A stretch of DNA of 64,000 nucleotides from Mariniphaga sediminis (GTDB taxonomy: Bacteria > Bacteroidota > Bacteroidia > Bacteroidales > Prolixibacteraceae). The notes under the pieces were generated by a model. It had not been told where the DNA came from. It saw only the letters and a list, made by a program, of their open reading frames with translations, and ran no database searches. The stretch lies in contig NZ_QWET01000021.1 of the NCBI RefSeq assembly GCF_003573545.1, positions 17,719 through 81,718 of the forward strand, given 5' to 3'. Positions 9,634-19,937 of this stretch are shown in pieces (positions within the stretch are counted from its first letter, which is position 1; every line of letters starts with the position of its first letter). The position numbers were made by a program, and so were the translations under genes.

Positions 9634-11040
9634 ATGAGAAGAATACCACACATTTTAATTTTTTCTTTGTCCATTTTGTTTGTAGCAGCTTGTTCACAGT
9701 CAGGCCCACACCAGCCTGTTGTTATTGACGAAACGGATAACACTGAAACCATTGTTCAAACCATTAAAATTGACAGTGTATGGGCAGGGCATCCGGTTGG
9801 GTTTTGCCTGTTGACCCATGCAGACCGGCAGTATATTGCCTACTATAATGCCAACAGAAATTTAGTAGTGGGCCAGCGGAATTTGAATGAACTTGAATTT
9901 CAGTTGCACATAATGCCGGCGACTTCCCGGGAAACTCATGGGGGTACCAGTACTGTGCTTAACTGGGACAGTCACAATTCGGTAACGCTTGGCGTAGACA
10001 AAGAAGGCTTTATTCATCTCTCCGGGAACATGCATGTGCATCCGCTTACTTACTTCAGAAGTACCCGGCCCAATGATATTTCTACATTGAACCAGGTAAT
10101 GGAAATGGTGGGGACGGAAGAAAAAAGATGTACCTATCCAAAGTTTATGAATGATCGCGAAGGAGAATTACTTTTTCATTACCGCGATGGCGGAAGTGGA
10201 GATGGAAATGAAATTTACAACATTTACAATACCGAAACCAAAACCTGGAGCAGGCTACTCGATACTCCCCTTACTGATGGTCAGGGCTTGATGAATGCCT
10301 ACCAGTCGCAGCCCACACTGATGAAAGACAACTGGTACCATGTGTACTGGGTTTGGCGCGACACGCCGGATTGTTCGACCAACCACGATCTTTCCTACAT
10401 GAAAAGCCCTGATTTGAAAAACTGGTTCAATGCATTTGGCGAAAAGGTTAATCTGCCCGCCACTTTGGATAACAAGTCGCTGATTGTAGATCCGGTTCCG
10501 GTTGAAGGGGGAATTATTAATCTGGCTGCAAGGCTTATTCTGGACAAAGAAAACAATCCGGTTTTTGTGTACCATAAATTTGATGACCAGGGAAACACGC
10601 AATTTTACATTGCACGGCCCAACGGAAAAGAATGGAGTTATAAACCCATTACAGAATGGGACTACCGCTGGTTTTTTTCAGGAAACGGAAGTATTAATAA
10701 AGAGATACTATTAAAGGGTTTCCGGCAGCGGGAAGACAAAAACTATGAAGTAGATTACTGGCATATTAAATATGGTTTTGGAACAATCCTGTTAAATGAA
10801 AATTTTGATCCTATGGGTAAAGTGCTGAAGCCACAACCTTTTGGAGAAACAATGAAACCAGAAGGTGAATTTCCCGGGTTACAGGTGCTTGTTTCCGGAG
10901 ATATTGGAGACAGCGGCGAAAAAAAATTCAGGTACCTGTTAAAATGGGAAACCCTGAGCCGAAACCGCGACAGGCCACGTCCTGAGCCATGGCCGGAACC
11001 GAGCAATTTGTACCTATACAGAATGGAGAAAAACAAATAA
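9634..11040 (+). CDS. BNR-4 repeat lipoprotein, possible PL24/PL25-like lyase
   Basis: A seven-bladed propeller-like protein of the BNR-4 repeat family. Visible signatures are an early YYNANRNLVVGQRNL strand, the His-rich segment SVTLGVDKEGFIHLSGNMHVHPL, KRCTYPKFM and GELLFHYRDGGSG. The BNR-4 fold is shared by ulvan-lyase families PL24 and PL25, where His, Tyr and Arg are catalytic; comparable residues are present but I cannot assign them. The start is placed at 9634 because MRRIPHILIFSLSILFVAAC gives a clean lipoprotein signal with Cys after VAA; the longer frame from 9589 would bury it. Likely surface or periplasmic. It lies between two lyase genes on the same strand. Confidence 0.75.
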   Translation: MRRIPHILIFSLSILFVAACSQSGPHQPVVIDETDNTETIVQTIKIDSVWAGHPVGFCLLTHADRQYIAYYNANRNLVVGQRNLNELEFQLHIMPATSRETHGGTSTVLNWDSHNSVTLGVDKEGFIHLSGNMHVHPLTYFRSTRPNDISTLNQVMEMVGTEEKRCTYPKFMNDREGELLFHYRDGGSGDGNEIYNIYNTETKTWSRLLDTPLTDGQGLMNAYQSQPTLMKDNWYHVYWVWRDTPDCSTNHDLSYMKSPDLKNWFNAFGEKVNLPATLDNKSLIVDPVPVEGGIINLAARLILDKENNPVFVYHKFDDQGNTQFYIARPNGKEWSYKPITEWDYRWFFSGNGSINKEILLKGFRQREDKNYEVDYWHIKYGFGTILLNENFDPMGKVLKPQPFGETMKPEGEFPGLQVLVSGDIGDSGEKKFRYLLKWETLSRNRDRPRPEPWPEPSNLYLYRMEKNK

Positions 11041-11067
11041 TTTTATAACAAAAAAGGATCTGGAAAA

Positions 11068-13077
11068 ATGAAAACAAAAAGTATTTACCTATTATTTGCT
11101 TTTCTGATAATTTCAGGAATGCTCTCAGCTCAAAAATGGCAGGAAATTAAATCAGTTGAAGATGTCTGCAGGGCGTATCCGGATGAAATGAAAAGGATGC
11201 TGGGAGAATTTAACCTGGACTATCCGGGACTGGAAAAAGTGAAGGCTGCGCAGGAAAAGGGAAATTTGACAGAAGCCTGTGAGTATCTTCTCAGCTATTA
11301 CAAAAACAGCGAAAATGCATTGCATTTGCGAAAATCCCAACCTGCAGCAACGGGACAAACCAATGCAGCAGCTGATACCATCTTAGAAAATGTATTTGTG
11401 ATTCAAAATGTGAGGGGACAGGTTCCCTGGGGCGACGATGGCCACCGCGACTGGTATTATAAGGGGCCAAACAACGATCGTGAATGGGCGTGGCTTTCCA
11501 ACCGGCACAGCCAGATAAGCCATGTGCTTGGAGTTTATTTTGAAACCGGAAATCCGAAGTATGCCAGACATATTGATCTTTTTTTGCGTGACTTTATCAT
11601 TAAAAGTATGCCCTACCCGGGGGTGAAAAGCAGTACATCGGTTTGGCGTGGACTTGAAGTTGCCGCTCGTGCGAAAGTTTGGAGCCGTATTTTTTACGGA
11701 TTGTTAAACAGCGAATATATTTCGCCTGCTACCCAACTTTTGATGTTAAGCAGTTTACCTGATCATGCCCATTACAACCGGAATTTTCATGCCGGAAGCA
11801 ATTGGTTAACCATGGAAATTTCAGCGCTGGCAACTGTTGCCACCAACTTTCCGGAATACAAAAAATCGGAAGAGTGGCTGGCATATTCCATCGAAACCAT
11901 GATAGAGAGTATGAAGGAGCAGGTTTATCCTGATGGCGTACAGGCTGAGTTAACTTCGCATTACCATATTGTCTCTCTTTCAAACTTTGAACTGTTCAAG
12001 CAAATTTGTGACCATGCCAATCGCCAGCTTCCCGACTATTACCTGAAAAATCTGGAACTTATGCAGAATTATTTGGCGCAGACCGTTCGACCTAATGGCA
12101 CGGGGATTCTGAATAACGACGGGGATTTGGATTACAACAGAAATAGAATTCTGGATGCCGCGGCTGCCTATAATCGTCACGACTGGGAATTTATTGCTTC
12201 AAATGGTCAAAGTGGCAAAGCACCTGAAAAGGGGCCGTCTTACTTTTTTCCATGGGCCGGGCAATTGATTTCACGGAGTGGTTTTGATGCGGATGCGCAC
12301 TGGTCCTTTTTTGATGTCGGACCGTGGGGTAGCGGCCATCAGCACAGCGACAAACTGCATATTTCCATTGCTGCCTACGGGCGCGATTTACTGGTAGATG
12401 CCGGCCGGTTTGCCTATACGGGCGAAGTAGCGGAAAAATTCCGCGGATATGCGCGTGGAAGCCAGGGGCATAATGTGCTGCTTATTGACGGAAAAGGACA
12501 GGAACCGGGGCCGCGGAAGACAGAGAAGCCGTTATCTGAGAAACACAGGCTGATTACCGGCAAATATGATTATGCCTGGGGCGCATTCAGCAAATTTATC
12601 GATGTGGAAGGCGAATGTACACACACACGCAGGCTATACTATGACCGGGGTAATTTTTGGGTTGTGGTAGATGAAGTTGCTACGGACCGGCCCCGGAAAG
12701 TTGAAGCGCTCTGGCACTGGCATCCGGATTGCGAGGTTCATCTTAACGGAAATAACGTTTCAACTCAAAATAAAAGGGGAAATTTGCAGATTATTCCGGC
12801 AGGTAATCAAAAATGGGAGGTGAATTTTGTGAAGGGACAGGAAAATCCTGAAATTCAGGGATGGTACAGCAAAGAGTACAACAAATATAAGCCCAATGTG
12901 GCTTCCGTTTATACTACCAAAGTTGAATCGGACAGTAAATTTGTTTGGGTATTATTCCCTTCGGAAAAGGTTGAAACAGGTGTCCGGGCTGAAATTATTT
13001 CGGAATCTTCAAAAGAAATAAAAGTAAAGGTCATCAATGAAAGGAATGAAGAACGGGTAGTAACTGTTCCTCTTTAA
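11068..13077 (+). CDS. Heparinase II/III-family polysaccharide lyase, secreted
   Basis: A 669-aa lyase with signal peptide MKTKSIYLLFAFLIISGMLSA. The helical toroid carries GSNWLTMEISALATVA and PDGVQAELTSHYHIVSL, and the beta-sandwich carries the hallmark SGHQHSDKLHISIAAYGRDLLVDAGRF. The His in GHQHSD and the Asn and Tyr of the toroid fit the heparinase II/III active site. It differs clearly from the lyase at 7362 and represents a second subfamily. It starts 27 bp after the BNR-4 lipoprotein gene and ends 1 bp before the next ATG, so it is operonic. Similar enzymes include PL40-type ulvan lyases and PL12/PL21 glycosaminoglycan lyases; the GH78-sulfatase neighbour favours a rhamnose-containing sulfated substrate. 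Confidence 0.88.
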   Translation: MKTKSIYLLFAFLIISGMLSAQKWQEIKSVEDVCRAYPDEMKRMLGEFNLDYPGLEKVKAAQEKGNLTEACEYLLSYYKNSENALHLRKSQPAATGQTNAAADTILENVFVIQNVRGQVPWGDDGHRDWYYKGPNNDREWAWLSNRHSQISHVLGVYFETGNPKYARHIDLFLRDFIIKSMPYPGVKSSTSVWRGLEVAARAKVWSRIFYGLLNSEYISPATQLLMLSSLPDHAHYNRNFHAGSNWLTMEISALATVATNFPEYKKSEEWLAYSIETMIESMKEQVYPDGVQAELTSHYHIVSLSNFELFKQICDHANRQLPDYYLKNLELMQNYLAQTVRPNGTGILNNDGDLDYNRNRILDAAAAYNRHDWEFIASNGQSGKAPEKGPSYFFPWAGQLISRSGFDADAHWSFFDVGPWGSGHQHSDKLHISIAAYGRDLLVDAGRFAYTGEVAEKFRGYARGSQGHNVLLIDGKGQEPGPRKTEKPLSEKHRLITGKYDYAWGAFSKFIDVEGECTHTRRLYYDRGNFWVVVDEVATDRPRKVEALWHWHPDCEVHLNGNNVSTQNKRGNLQIIPAGNQKWEVNFVKGQENPEIQGWYSKEYNKYKPNVASVYTTKVESDSKFVWVLFPSEKVETGVRAEIISESSKEIKVKVINERNEERVVTVPL

Positions 13078-13078
13078 A

Positions 13079-14488
13079 ATGGCAGAGAATGTGAAAAAGC
13101 TTATTGTAATTACAGGCATTTTATTATCGTCCGTTTTTATTGCAAATAGTCAGTCGTTAAACAGCACAAAGTTCGATGGCTACCGGGGAATCTGGTTTGA
13201 ACTGAACCAAAAATATGAATACGGGGATAAATATTCGGGCGCTTTGGGAACATACACCGCCAAACATGTTCCGTTGGCTGTTTATGCAAAGGAGGTGGAT
13301 AAAACTTTTTTTGTGTATGGCGGGACAACATCAGAAAACGAACGCTACCTGCTTTGTATGATTGGCGAGTTCGATCACAAAACCGGAAAGGTTTCCCGAC
13401 CAACAGTGGTTTACGACAAACAGGGAGTGAACGATCCGCATGATAACCCGTCACTGATGATAGATGACGACGGCTATATCTGGGTTTTTATCAGTGGGCG
13501 AAATGTCAGGCGGATGGGGTATAAATTCAGAAGTGCCGAACCATTTTCTATCAATCGGTTTGAACAGGTTACCGAAGAGGAAATGACCTACCCGCAACCC
13601 TGGAATACCCGTGAAGGTTTCCTGCATCTTTTTACCAAATATAGCGGAGTCAGGCAGTTGTATTTTGAATCCAGTACCGATGGTTTAACCTGGACGGAAG
13701 ACCGGCTTTTGGCTGCTATTCCCGTGCACGAAGGTGAAAAATCGGGGCACTATCAAACCAGCGCCTGTTTTAACGGGGAAAAGGTGGGGACTTTTTTTAA
13801 CCGCCATCCCGATGGGGATGTGGATAAACGAACCGATATCTACTATATTGAAAGCAGTGATTTAGGGCAAACCTGGACCAATGTGCAGGGAGAACCAATG
13901 CCGGTTCCGCTGCTGCAGCGCGATAATCCGGCACGTGTTATCGATTACCAGTCGCAAGGGAAAAATATTTATGTAAAAGATATGGGGTTTGACCAGGAAG
14001 GTTACCCTGCATTCCTTTATATCCGTAGTAATGGTCACGAGCCGGGACCGGTAAGCGCCCCTTATGAATGGTGCATTACCCGTTGGAATGGAGCAAAATG
14101 GTTGACAACAGTTGTTACCGAATCGGATCATAATTACGATATGGGAAGTTTGTACATTTTAGAAAAAGACTGGAAAGTAGTGGGGCCCACCCAGCCCGGA
14201 CCGCAAAAGTGGGGGGTGGGAGGCGAACTGGAGGTTTGGCGTTCAACAAACGAAGAAAAAACCTGGAAGCGGGCGAAAAAGCTTACCCGGAAAAGTGAGT
14301 TCAGTCATTCCTATGTACGTCGCCCGCTAGATTATAAACCGCCGTTTTGTTTTTTCTGGGCCGATGGGCATTCTCACGAGTTCAGTAAATCGCAACTTTA
14401 CTTTGGCGATTTTAACGGAGATATTTGGATGTTGCCTTATAATATGGAAGAGGATTTCGCAAAACCGGTTAAAATGAAGGCAAAATGA
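13079..14488 (+). CDS. BNR-4 repeat protein, secreted, possible polysaccharide lyase
   Basis: A 469-aa secreted protein with signal peptide KLIVITGILLSSVFIANS, followed by the conserved opening FDGYRGIWFELNQKYEYGDKYSG. The body is a beta-propeller with Asp-box-like turns (SSTDGLTWTED, SSDLGQTWTN, STNEEKTWKRA) and the motif KSGHYQTSACFNGEKVGTFFNRHP. BNR-4 proteins of this kind include sialidase-like proteins and PL24/PL25-type ulvan lyases. The ATG follows the upstream lyase stop by one base, so translation is probably coupled. Enzymatic activity is inferred from fold and neighbours only. Confidence 0.75.
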   Translation: MAENVKKLIVITGILLSSVFIANSQSLNSTKFDGYRGIWFELNQKYEYGDKYSGALGTYTAKHVPLAVYAKEVDKTFFVYGGTTSENERYLLCMIGEFDHKTGKVSRPTVVYDKQGVNDPHDNPSLMIDDDGYIWVFISGRNVRRMGYKFRSAEPFSINRFEQVTEEEMTYPQPWNTREGFLHLFTKYSGVRQLYFESSTDGLTWTEDRLLAAIPVHEGEKSGHYQTSACFNGEKVGTFFNRHPDGDVDKRTDIYYIESSDLGQTWTNVQGEPMPVPLLQRDNPARVIDYQSQGKNIYVKDMGFDQEGYPAFLYIRSNGHEPGPVSAPYEWCITRWNGAKWLTTVVTESDHNYDMGSLYILEKDWKVVGPTQPGPQKWGVGGELEVWRSTNEEKTWKRAKKLTRKSEFSHSYVRRPLDYKPPFCFFWADGHSHEFSKSQLYFGDFNGDIWMLPYNMEEDFAKPVKMKAK

Positions 14489-14666
14489 TGCGGGTAACCA
14501 CGGGATACAAAAACAGTTGGTTTTTACTTTTTTGCTGACATATTAAAGTAAAAGATAAAAATAAATAGAATAAAACAGCCCATGCCCGGGGTATAGATTG
14601 TGTACGCATCGGTGAATGACTGGTTTCTTAGTTCATGGAGGAGTGGGCCGCATAAAATACAGACTT

Positions 14667-17600
14667 ATGAAACAGAAAAGATACATCCTGTTGCTTTTAA
14701 CTCTTTATATTTTTTTCGGTACTCAGACCGTTCAGGCTAAAAAAGAACGTGGAAAAGTAAAAAGGCCCAATATCATTTTTATTCTGACCGATGATCAGCG
14801 GTGGGATGCCCTGGGATATGCCGGAAATAAAGTTATCCATACCCCGGAAATGGATAAACTGGCAGAGGCGGGGGCATATTTTAGCCAGGGGATGGTAACC
14901 ACTCCTATTTGCTCAGCCAGCCGGGCTAGTATTTTCAGCGGCTTGTATGAACGAACCCATAAATATACTTTCCAGACTGGCCCCATTCGTAATGAATACA
15001 TGGAAGCGTCTTATCCGAAGTTGCTGAAAGATGCCGGGTATTATACGGGTTTTTTCGGAAAGTTTGGGGTAAACTATCCGGGAAACGTGGCGCTTTTTGA
15101 TGTAATGGAAGATTACGATCGGAACAACCGTTTTAAGGATTACCGCGGATATTACTACAAAATGTTAGATGGAGATACTGTCCATTTAACCCGTTACACC
15201 GGGGAGAAAGCCCTGGAATTTATTGATGAGGCACCTTCGGATAAACCTTTTTGCCTGTCGCTTAGTTTTAGCGCGCCACATGCCCACGATGGTGCCCCGG
15301 AGCAGTATTTCTGGCAGGAAGAACCGGGGCGTTTGTTTCGCAACATGGAAATGCCGGGGCCTGCTTTGGCGGAAGATACTTGGTTTAACCGGTTGCCTGC
15401 CCCGGTACGCGAAGGGTTTAACCGCACACGCTGGTACTGGCGATACGATACACCTGAAAAATACCAGCACAGTCTTAAAGGATACTACCGCATGATCAAC
15501 GGGATCGATCTGGAAATTGCTAAAATCAGGAAGAAGCTGAAAGAAAGAGGGCTGGATGAGAATACAGTTATCATTCTTATGGGTGACAACGGCCAATTCC
15601 TGGGTGAGCGTCAGTTGGCAGGAAAATGGCTCATGTATGAGAATTCTGTCCGTGTACCGCTTATTGTGTATGACCCGCGTGCCAGGAAACACCGTGATGT
15701 TGATGAGATGGCGCTGAACATTGACATTCCGGCCACCATTGCCGATTTGGCCGGAGTGGAAGAACCGGAGTCGTGGCACGGAAAAACGTTAATGCCCCTG
15801 GTTTCAGGAAAGGAAAAATCATTATCGCGCGATACCGTTTTGCTGGAACATTTATGGGAGTTTGAAAATATTCCCCCCAGTGAAGGGGTACGCACGGCTG
15901 ACTGGAAATATTTGCGGTATGTGAATGATAAATCGACCGAAGAACTGTACTATCTTAAAGATGATCCCCGGGAAACAAATAACCTTGCAGGGGAAATCCG
16001 CTACCGTGAAACGCTGCTGAATTTACGAAATAAATGCGACGAACTGATCCGGAAATATGCAGACCCATTTTCGGGTATTCCTTCCGGCCTGACGGTAGAA
16101 TACATCCGGGAACCAAAGAAAACAAGTATCAATGATATCCGTCCTGAATACAGTTGGATAGTTCCGGATGAAGCTGTTTTTCAGAAAGCTTACCAGGTGC
16201 TGGTGGCTTCTTCCCGGGAAAATATTGATAATAACATCGGAGATGTGTGGGACAGTAAACCGGTACAATCAGGGAACTCAACCAATATAGAACATGGAGG
16301 TATTCCGTTGCAGCCAAACAAAAGTTATTTATGGAAGGTGCGGATTTTTGACCAGGATAACCGGATTTCTGAGTACTCCAAAGCTCAGCCATTTCAAACC
16401 GGCAATTTTAAAGGGACTATTTCGTCAGCGAATTTTTTCCAGGTAGAGCGGATTAAGCCTGCTGCCATAAAAACGACCGCAGGAAACAACTATTTTATCG
16501 ATTTTGGAAAAGCAGCTTTTGGAACGCTGGAGTTGAAATACCAGGCCCAACGCATAGAAACACTGATTATCCGCTTGGGAGAAAAATTGCTGGATGGCCG
16601 TATCGACCGTGAGCCCGGTGGCTCAATCCGTTTTCAGGAAGTGAAACTGGAAGTACATCCCGGAAAATTGAATTATACGGTACAATTACCCCCTGATAAA
16701 CGTAACACCGGGAAGGCGGCAGTGCAACTGCCTGATTCTTTTGATGTGGTGATTCCGTTCCGGTATTGCGAAATAGACAACGCAACACAGAAAATTTCGG
16801 CTGAGGACGTGCTTCAAAAAGCTTACTTTTATTACTTTGACGATACCCAAAGTGCTTTCTCCAGTTCCGATACCATTTTAAACCAGGTGTGGGATATTTG
16901 CAAATACAGTATGAAGGCCACTTCCTTTGCTGGCCTGTATGTGGATGGCGACCGTGAGCGCATTCCTTATGAGGCCGATGCATACATTAATCAGTTGGGG
17001 CATTATTGCACCGATCGGGAATATGCCATGGCTAGGCAAACCATTGAGTATTTTATGGAACATCCTACCTGGCCGACGGAATGGCAACTGCATGTGGCGC
17101 TCATGTTTTATCAGGACTACATGTACACAGGAGATACCGAACTCATAGAAAAATATTACGAGCCGCTTAAACATAAAACACTGATGGAACTGGAATATGA
17201 AGATGGCCTGATCAGTACATCTTCTTCGAAATTAAATGGTGAATTTATGGCCAGGCTTGGTTTCGCCGATACTACTCAACGCATCAGAGACATTGTGGAC
17301 TGGCCGCCGGCTCAAAAAGATACCGGATGGGAATTGCCTGAAGACTGGCCGCAGGGAGAACGCGACGGCTTTGTTTTTAAGCCGGTAAATACCGTTATCA
17401 ACAGTCTTTATTACCAGAACCTGAAAATTATGACGGAGTTTGCGCGGGTACTGGACAAGCCGGAGGAAGAACTGGAGTTTAAGCTGCGTGCAGCCAAAGT
17501 TAAAAAGGCCATGAACGAAAAATTGTTTAATCCGGATGGGGGATATTACCGGGATGGTATTGGTACCGACCACGGGGCGGTGCACTCCAATATGTTGCCA

Positions 17601-18206
17601 CTGGCTTTTGATATTGTTCCCGGGAGTTACAAAAAAAGTGTGACAGAATACCTTAAAACGCGCGGAATGGGATGCAGTGTTTATGGAGCTCAATTCCTGA
17701 TGGAAGCGGTATACAACGGCGGTGACGAAGATTATGCTCTGGAACTGATGACTGCCACTCATGACCGCAGTTGGTATAACATGATTAAAATCGGGTCAAC
17801 AATTACCCTCGAGGCCTGGGATATGAAATACAAACCCAATTCCGACTGGAACCATGCCTGGGGGGCGGCTCCTGCCAATATTATTCCCCGGTTTTTGTGG
17901 GGAATTCAACCCAAAACGCCGGGATTTGGAGTTGTCAGCATCCGTCCGCAAATGGGTAATCTGAAAGAAAGCACCATTAAAATGCCTACTGTTAAGGGAG
18001 CCATTCGCGGCGAATTTCAACGGGTAAATCAGCGCCTGAAGATGTTTACTATTGAACTCCCGGCCAATATGGTTGCTGAATTTGAATCGGATTTCTCTCC
18101 ACAGGACGAGGTAACCCTTAACGGAGAAAAGGTAAACCTCTCATTTGGTTCCATTCGTTTGCAACCCGGCGTTAATAATATTGAAATCCGGGTTCATTCG
18201 TTTTAA
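14667..18206 (+). CDS. Sulfatase (S1) - GH78 alpha-L-rhamnosidase fusion, secreted
   Basis: A bifunctional exoenzyme of about 1179 aa. After a signal peptide (KRYILLLLTLYIFFGTQTVQA) comes a type I sulfatase (about 30-460) with PNIIFILTDDQRWDALGYAGN and the formylglycine site C-S-A-S-R at Cys82, plus DNGQFLGE and GKWLMYE. From about 470 the frame continues into GH78: Ig-like N-terminal domains, an (alpha/alpha)6 catalytic part with YVDGDRERIPYEAD and WPTEWQLHV, then GSTITLEAWD and a C-terminal beta-sandwich (PGFGVVSIRPQMG). Such S1-GH78 fusions are known in ulvan loci (P36 of Formosa agariphila). The start is placed at 14667 so that the signal peptide is N-terminal. It probably desulfates rhamnose residues and then releases them. 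Confidence 0.93.
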   Translation: MKQKRYILLLLTLYIFFGTQTVQAKKERGKVKRPNIIFILTDDQRWDALGYAGNKVIHTPEMDKLAEAGAYFSQGMVTTPICSASRASIFSGLYERTHKYTFQTGPIRNEYMEASYPKLLKDAGYYTGFFGKFGVNYPGNVALFDVMEDYDRNNRFKDYRGYYYKMLDGDTVHLTRYTGEKALEFIDEAPSDKPFCLSLSFSAPHAHDGAPEQYFWQEEPGRLFRNMEMPGPALAEDTWFNRLPAPVREGFNRTRWYWRYDTPEKYQHSLKGYYRMINGIDLEIAKIRKKLKERGLDENTVIILMGDNGQFLGERQLAGKWLMYENSVRVPLIVYDPRARKHRDVDEMALNIDIPATIADLAGVEEPESWHGKTLMPLVSGKEKSLSRDTVLLEHLWEFENIPPSEGVRTADWKYLRYVNDKSTEELYYLKDDPRETNNLAGEIRYRETLLNLRNKCDELIRKYADPFSGIPSGLTVEYIREPKKTSINDIRPEYSWIVPDEAVFQKAYQVLVASSRENIDNNIGDVWDSKPVQSGNSTNIEHGGIPLQPNKSYLWKVRIFDQDNRISEYSKAQPFQTGNFKGTISSANFFQVERIKPAAIKTTAGNNYFIDFGKAAFGTLELKYQAQRIETLIIRLGEKLLDGRIDREPGGSIRFQEVKLEVHPGKLNYTVQLPPDKRNTGKAAVQLPDSFDVVIPFRYCEIDNATQKISAEDVLQKAYFYYFDDTQSAFSSSDTILNQVWDICKYSMKATSFAGLYVDGDRERIPYEADAYINQLGHYCTDREYAMARQTIEYFMEHPTWPTEWQLHVALMFYQDYMYTGDTELIEKYYEPLKHKTLMELEYEDGLISTSSSKLNGEFMARLGFADTTQRIRDIVDWPPAQKDTGWELPEDWPQGERDGFVFKPVNTVINSLYYQNLKIMTEFARVLDKPEEELEFKLRAAKVKKAMNEKLFNPDGGYYRDGIGTDHGAVHSNMLPLAFDIVPGSYKKSVTEYLKTRGMGCSVYGAQFLMEAVYNGGDEDYALELMTATHDRSWYNMIKIGSTITLEAWDMKYKPNSDWNHAWGAAPANIIPRFLWGIQPKTPGFGVVSIRPQMGNLKESTIKMPTVKGAIRGEFQRVNQRLKMFTIELPANMVAEFESDFSPQDEVTLNGEKVNLSFGSIRLQPGVNNIEIRVHSF

Positions 18207-18386
18207 AGATCGCGGTATCTGTCTATTTTTTAGAATTTCTGCTGAACCGGTGAAAATCCGGCACTATCTTTTTGGATTTTTATCATTTTCCTTTTTCGGT
18301 TTAAAAAAAATCCCGATTTTTCGTGCGTTTGCTTTTAGAACAAATAAAGGAATTTTGGGGTAATTGAAGGAACAAAATATAATTGT

Positions 18387-19937
18387 ATGGCAAAACAAAA
18401 GGATACATCGCGAAAGGATTTGCAGTCGGAAAGTAAAGGTATATTGAAGTGGATTGAACAGTTGGGGAATAAACTGCCCCATCCGTTCTGGCTGTTTGTA
18501 TGGATTATTGGTTTTATTATTGTGCTGAGTGCCGTTGCTGCTTTTTCCGGAATCAGTGCAGTGGATCCCGGTTCTGGTGAAGTAGTAACACCGCAAAACC
18601 TTATCTCGGGTTGGGGGTTGCGGCGTTTTCTGGAGGAGATGGTTACCAACTTTGCCCATTTTGCGCCGTTCGGGTTGGTACTGGTAATGTTGATGGGGGT
18701 TTCGGTAGCCGAACGCAGCGGCCTGCTCACCATTATATTGCGTACCATGGCATTTGCTGTTCCGCGTAAGATTGTTTTACCTGTCATTTTTATTATTGGG
18801 GCGTGCGGAAACATCGGCTCCGATGCCGGAGTGGTAATTGTACCACCCATTGCCGCGTTAATATTCATGCAAATGGGGTTGCATCCCATTGCAGGCCTTA
18901 TTGCCGGGTATGCCGGTGCTACTGCCGGATTTACTGCCAACTTTTTTATTGCCGGAACCGACGTGCTTCTGGCGGGCATTAGTACCGAGGTGGTACAGCA
19001 GTTCGATCCCACCCTGGAGGTGAGCGCCACAGCCAACTGGTATTTTATGATTATTTCTACCCTGCTGCTTGGAATAGGAGGGGCGTTTGTCGCTTCACGT
19101 TTTACCATTCCCCGCACCCGGGGTTTTGCCATGGGCGACGGTTCGGTAGAGTCGTATGATGAGGCGCCCAAACTAACGGCTACCGAAAGAAAAGGGTTAA
19201 AATATGCCGGATTGGTTACGTTGATTTATATCGTAATAATTGCGGCGTTGGTAATTCCGGCCAATGCACCATTGCGTAATCAGGAAACTGGCGGAGTGGT
19301 GCCTTCACCGTTTTTACGCGGACTGGTACCTATCCTCTTTTTCTTTTTTGCTCTTCCCGGGTACGTGTATGGAAAAATAACGGGCAGCATTACAAAACCC
19401 GACGACCTGCTAAAATTTATGGAGCAGGGAATGAAGGATCTTTCGGGCTATATTGTCCTGATGCTGGTAGTGGCGCAGTTTATCAATCTTTTTAGCTGGA
19501 GCCGTCTGGATACTATTCTGGCCATTAACGGGGCGGAGTTTCTACAGTCAACCGGGCTAACCGGCCCGCTGATGTTCACTATGTACATGATTCTGGTGGC
19601 CTTCCTGAATATTTTTATTGGCAGCGGTTCGGCGAAGTGGGCCATTTTTGCCCCCATTTTTATTCCCATGCTGGCACAGTTGGGGTATAATCCGGCCTTT
19701 ATTCAGCTGATGTATCGTGTGGGAGATTCCATCACCAACGCTATCAGTCCGTTGTATGTTTATTTTCCGCTGCTCATCGGGTGGGTAAGAAAATACGATA
19801 AAAATGTAGGCATCGGCACCATTCTGTCTCTGCTCGTGCCTTATGCGGTGGTCCTGTTTATAATGTGGGTGGTATTGCTGTTTGTTTGGTTTTGGCTCGA
19901 TCTTCCCATTGGAGTGGGCGAGGGGATATTCAGGTAG
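18387..19937 (+). CDS. AbgT-family transporter
   Basis: A 516-aa inner-membrane protein of the AbgT family (p-aminobenzoyl-glutamate uptake, or efflux of antimetabolites driven by proton motive force). Signatures include KLPHPFWLFVWIIGFIIVLSA, the GACGNIGSDAGVVIVPPIAALIF hairpin segment and FIGSGSAKWAIFAPIFIPML. About 10-12 hydrophobic helices are visible. It lies on the same strand after the glycan cassette with a 180-bp gap and has no obvious link to glycan use. Its 3' end overlaps the convergent methyltransferase gene by 8 bp. The physiological substrate is unknown. Confidence 0.92.
   Translation: MAKQKDTSRKDLQSESKGILKWIEQLGNKLPHPFWLFVWIIGFIIVLSAVAAFSGISAVDPGSGEVVTPQNLISGWGLRRFLEEMVTNFAHFAPFGLVLVMLMGVSVAERSGLLTIILRTMAFAVPRKIVLPVIFIIGACGNIGSDAGVVIVPPIAALIFMQMGLHPIAGLIAGYAGATAGFTANFFIAGTDVLLAGISTEVVQQFDPTLEVSATANWYFMIISTLLLGIGGAFVASRFTIPRTRGFAMGDGSVESYDEAPKLTATERKGLKYAGLVTLIYIVIIAALVIPANAPLRNQETGGVVPSPFLRGLVPILFFFFALPGYVYGKITGSITKPDDLLKFMEQGMKDLSGYIVLMLVVAQFINLFSWSRLDTILAINGAEFLQSTGLTGPLMFTMYMILVAFLNIFIGSGSAKWAIFAPIFIPMLAQLGYNPAFIQLMYRVGDSITNAISPLYVYFPLLIGWVRKYDKNVGIGTILSLLVPYAVVLFIMWVVLLFVWFWLDLPIGVGEGIFR

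Noticed and set aside
18335..19171. 278-codon minus-strand frame inside the AbgT gene
   Set aside because: Opposite-strand shadow of a clearly conserved transporter; composition (Pro/Thr/Met-rich) is artefactual.
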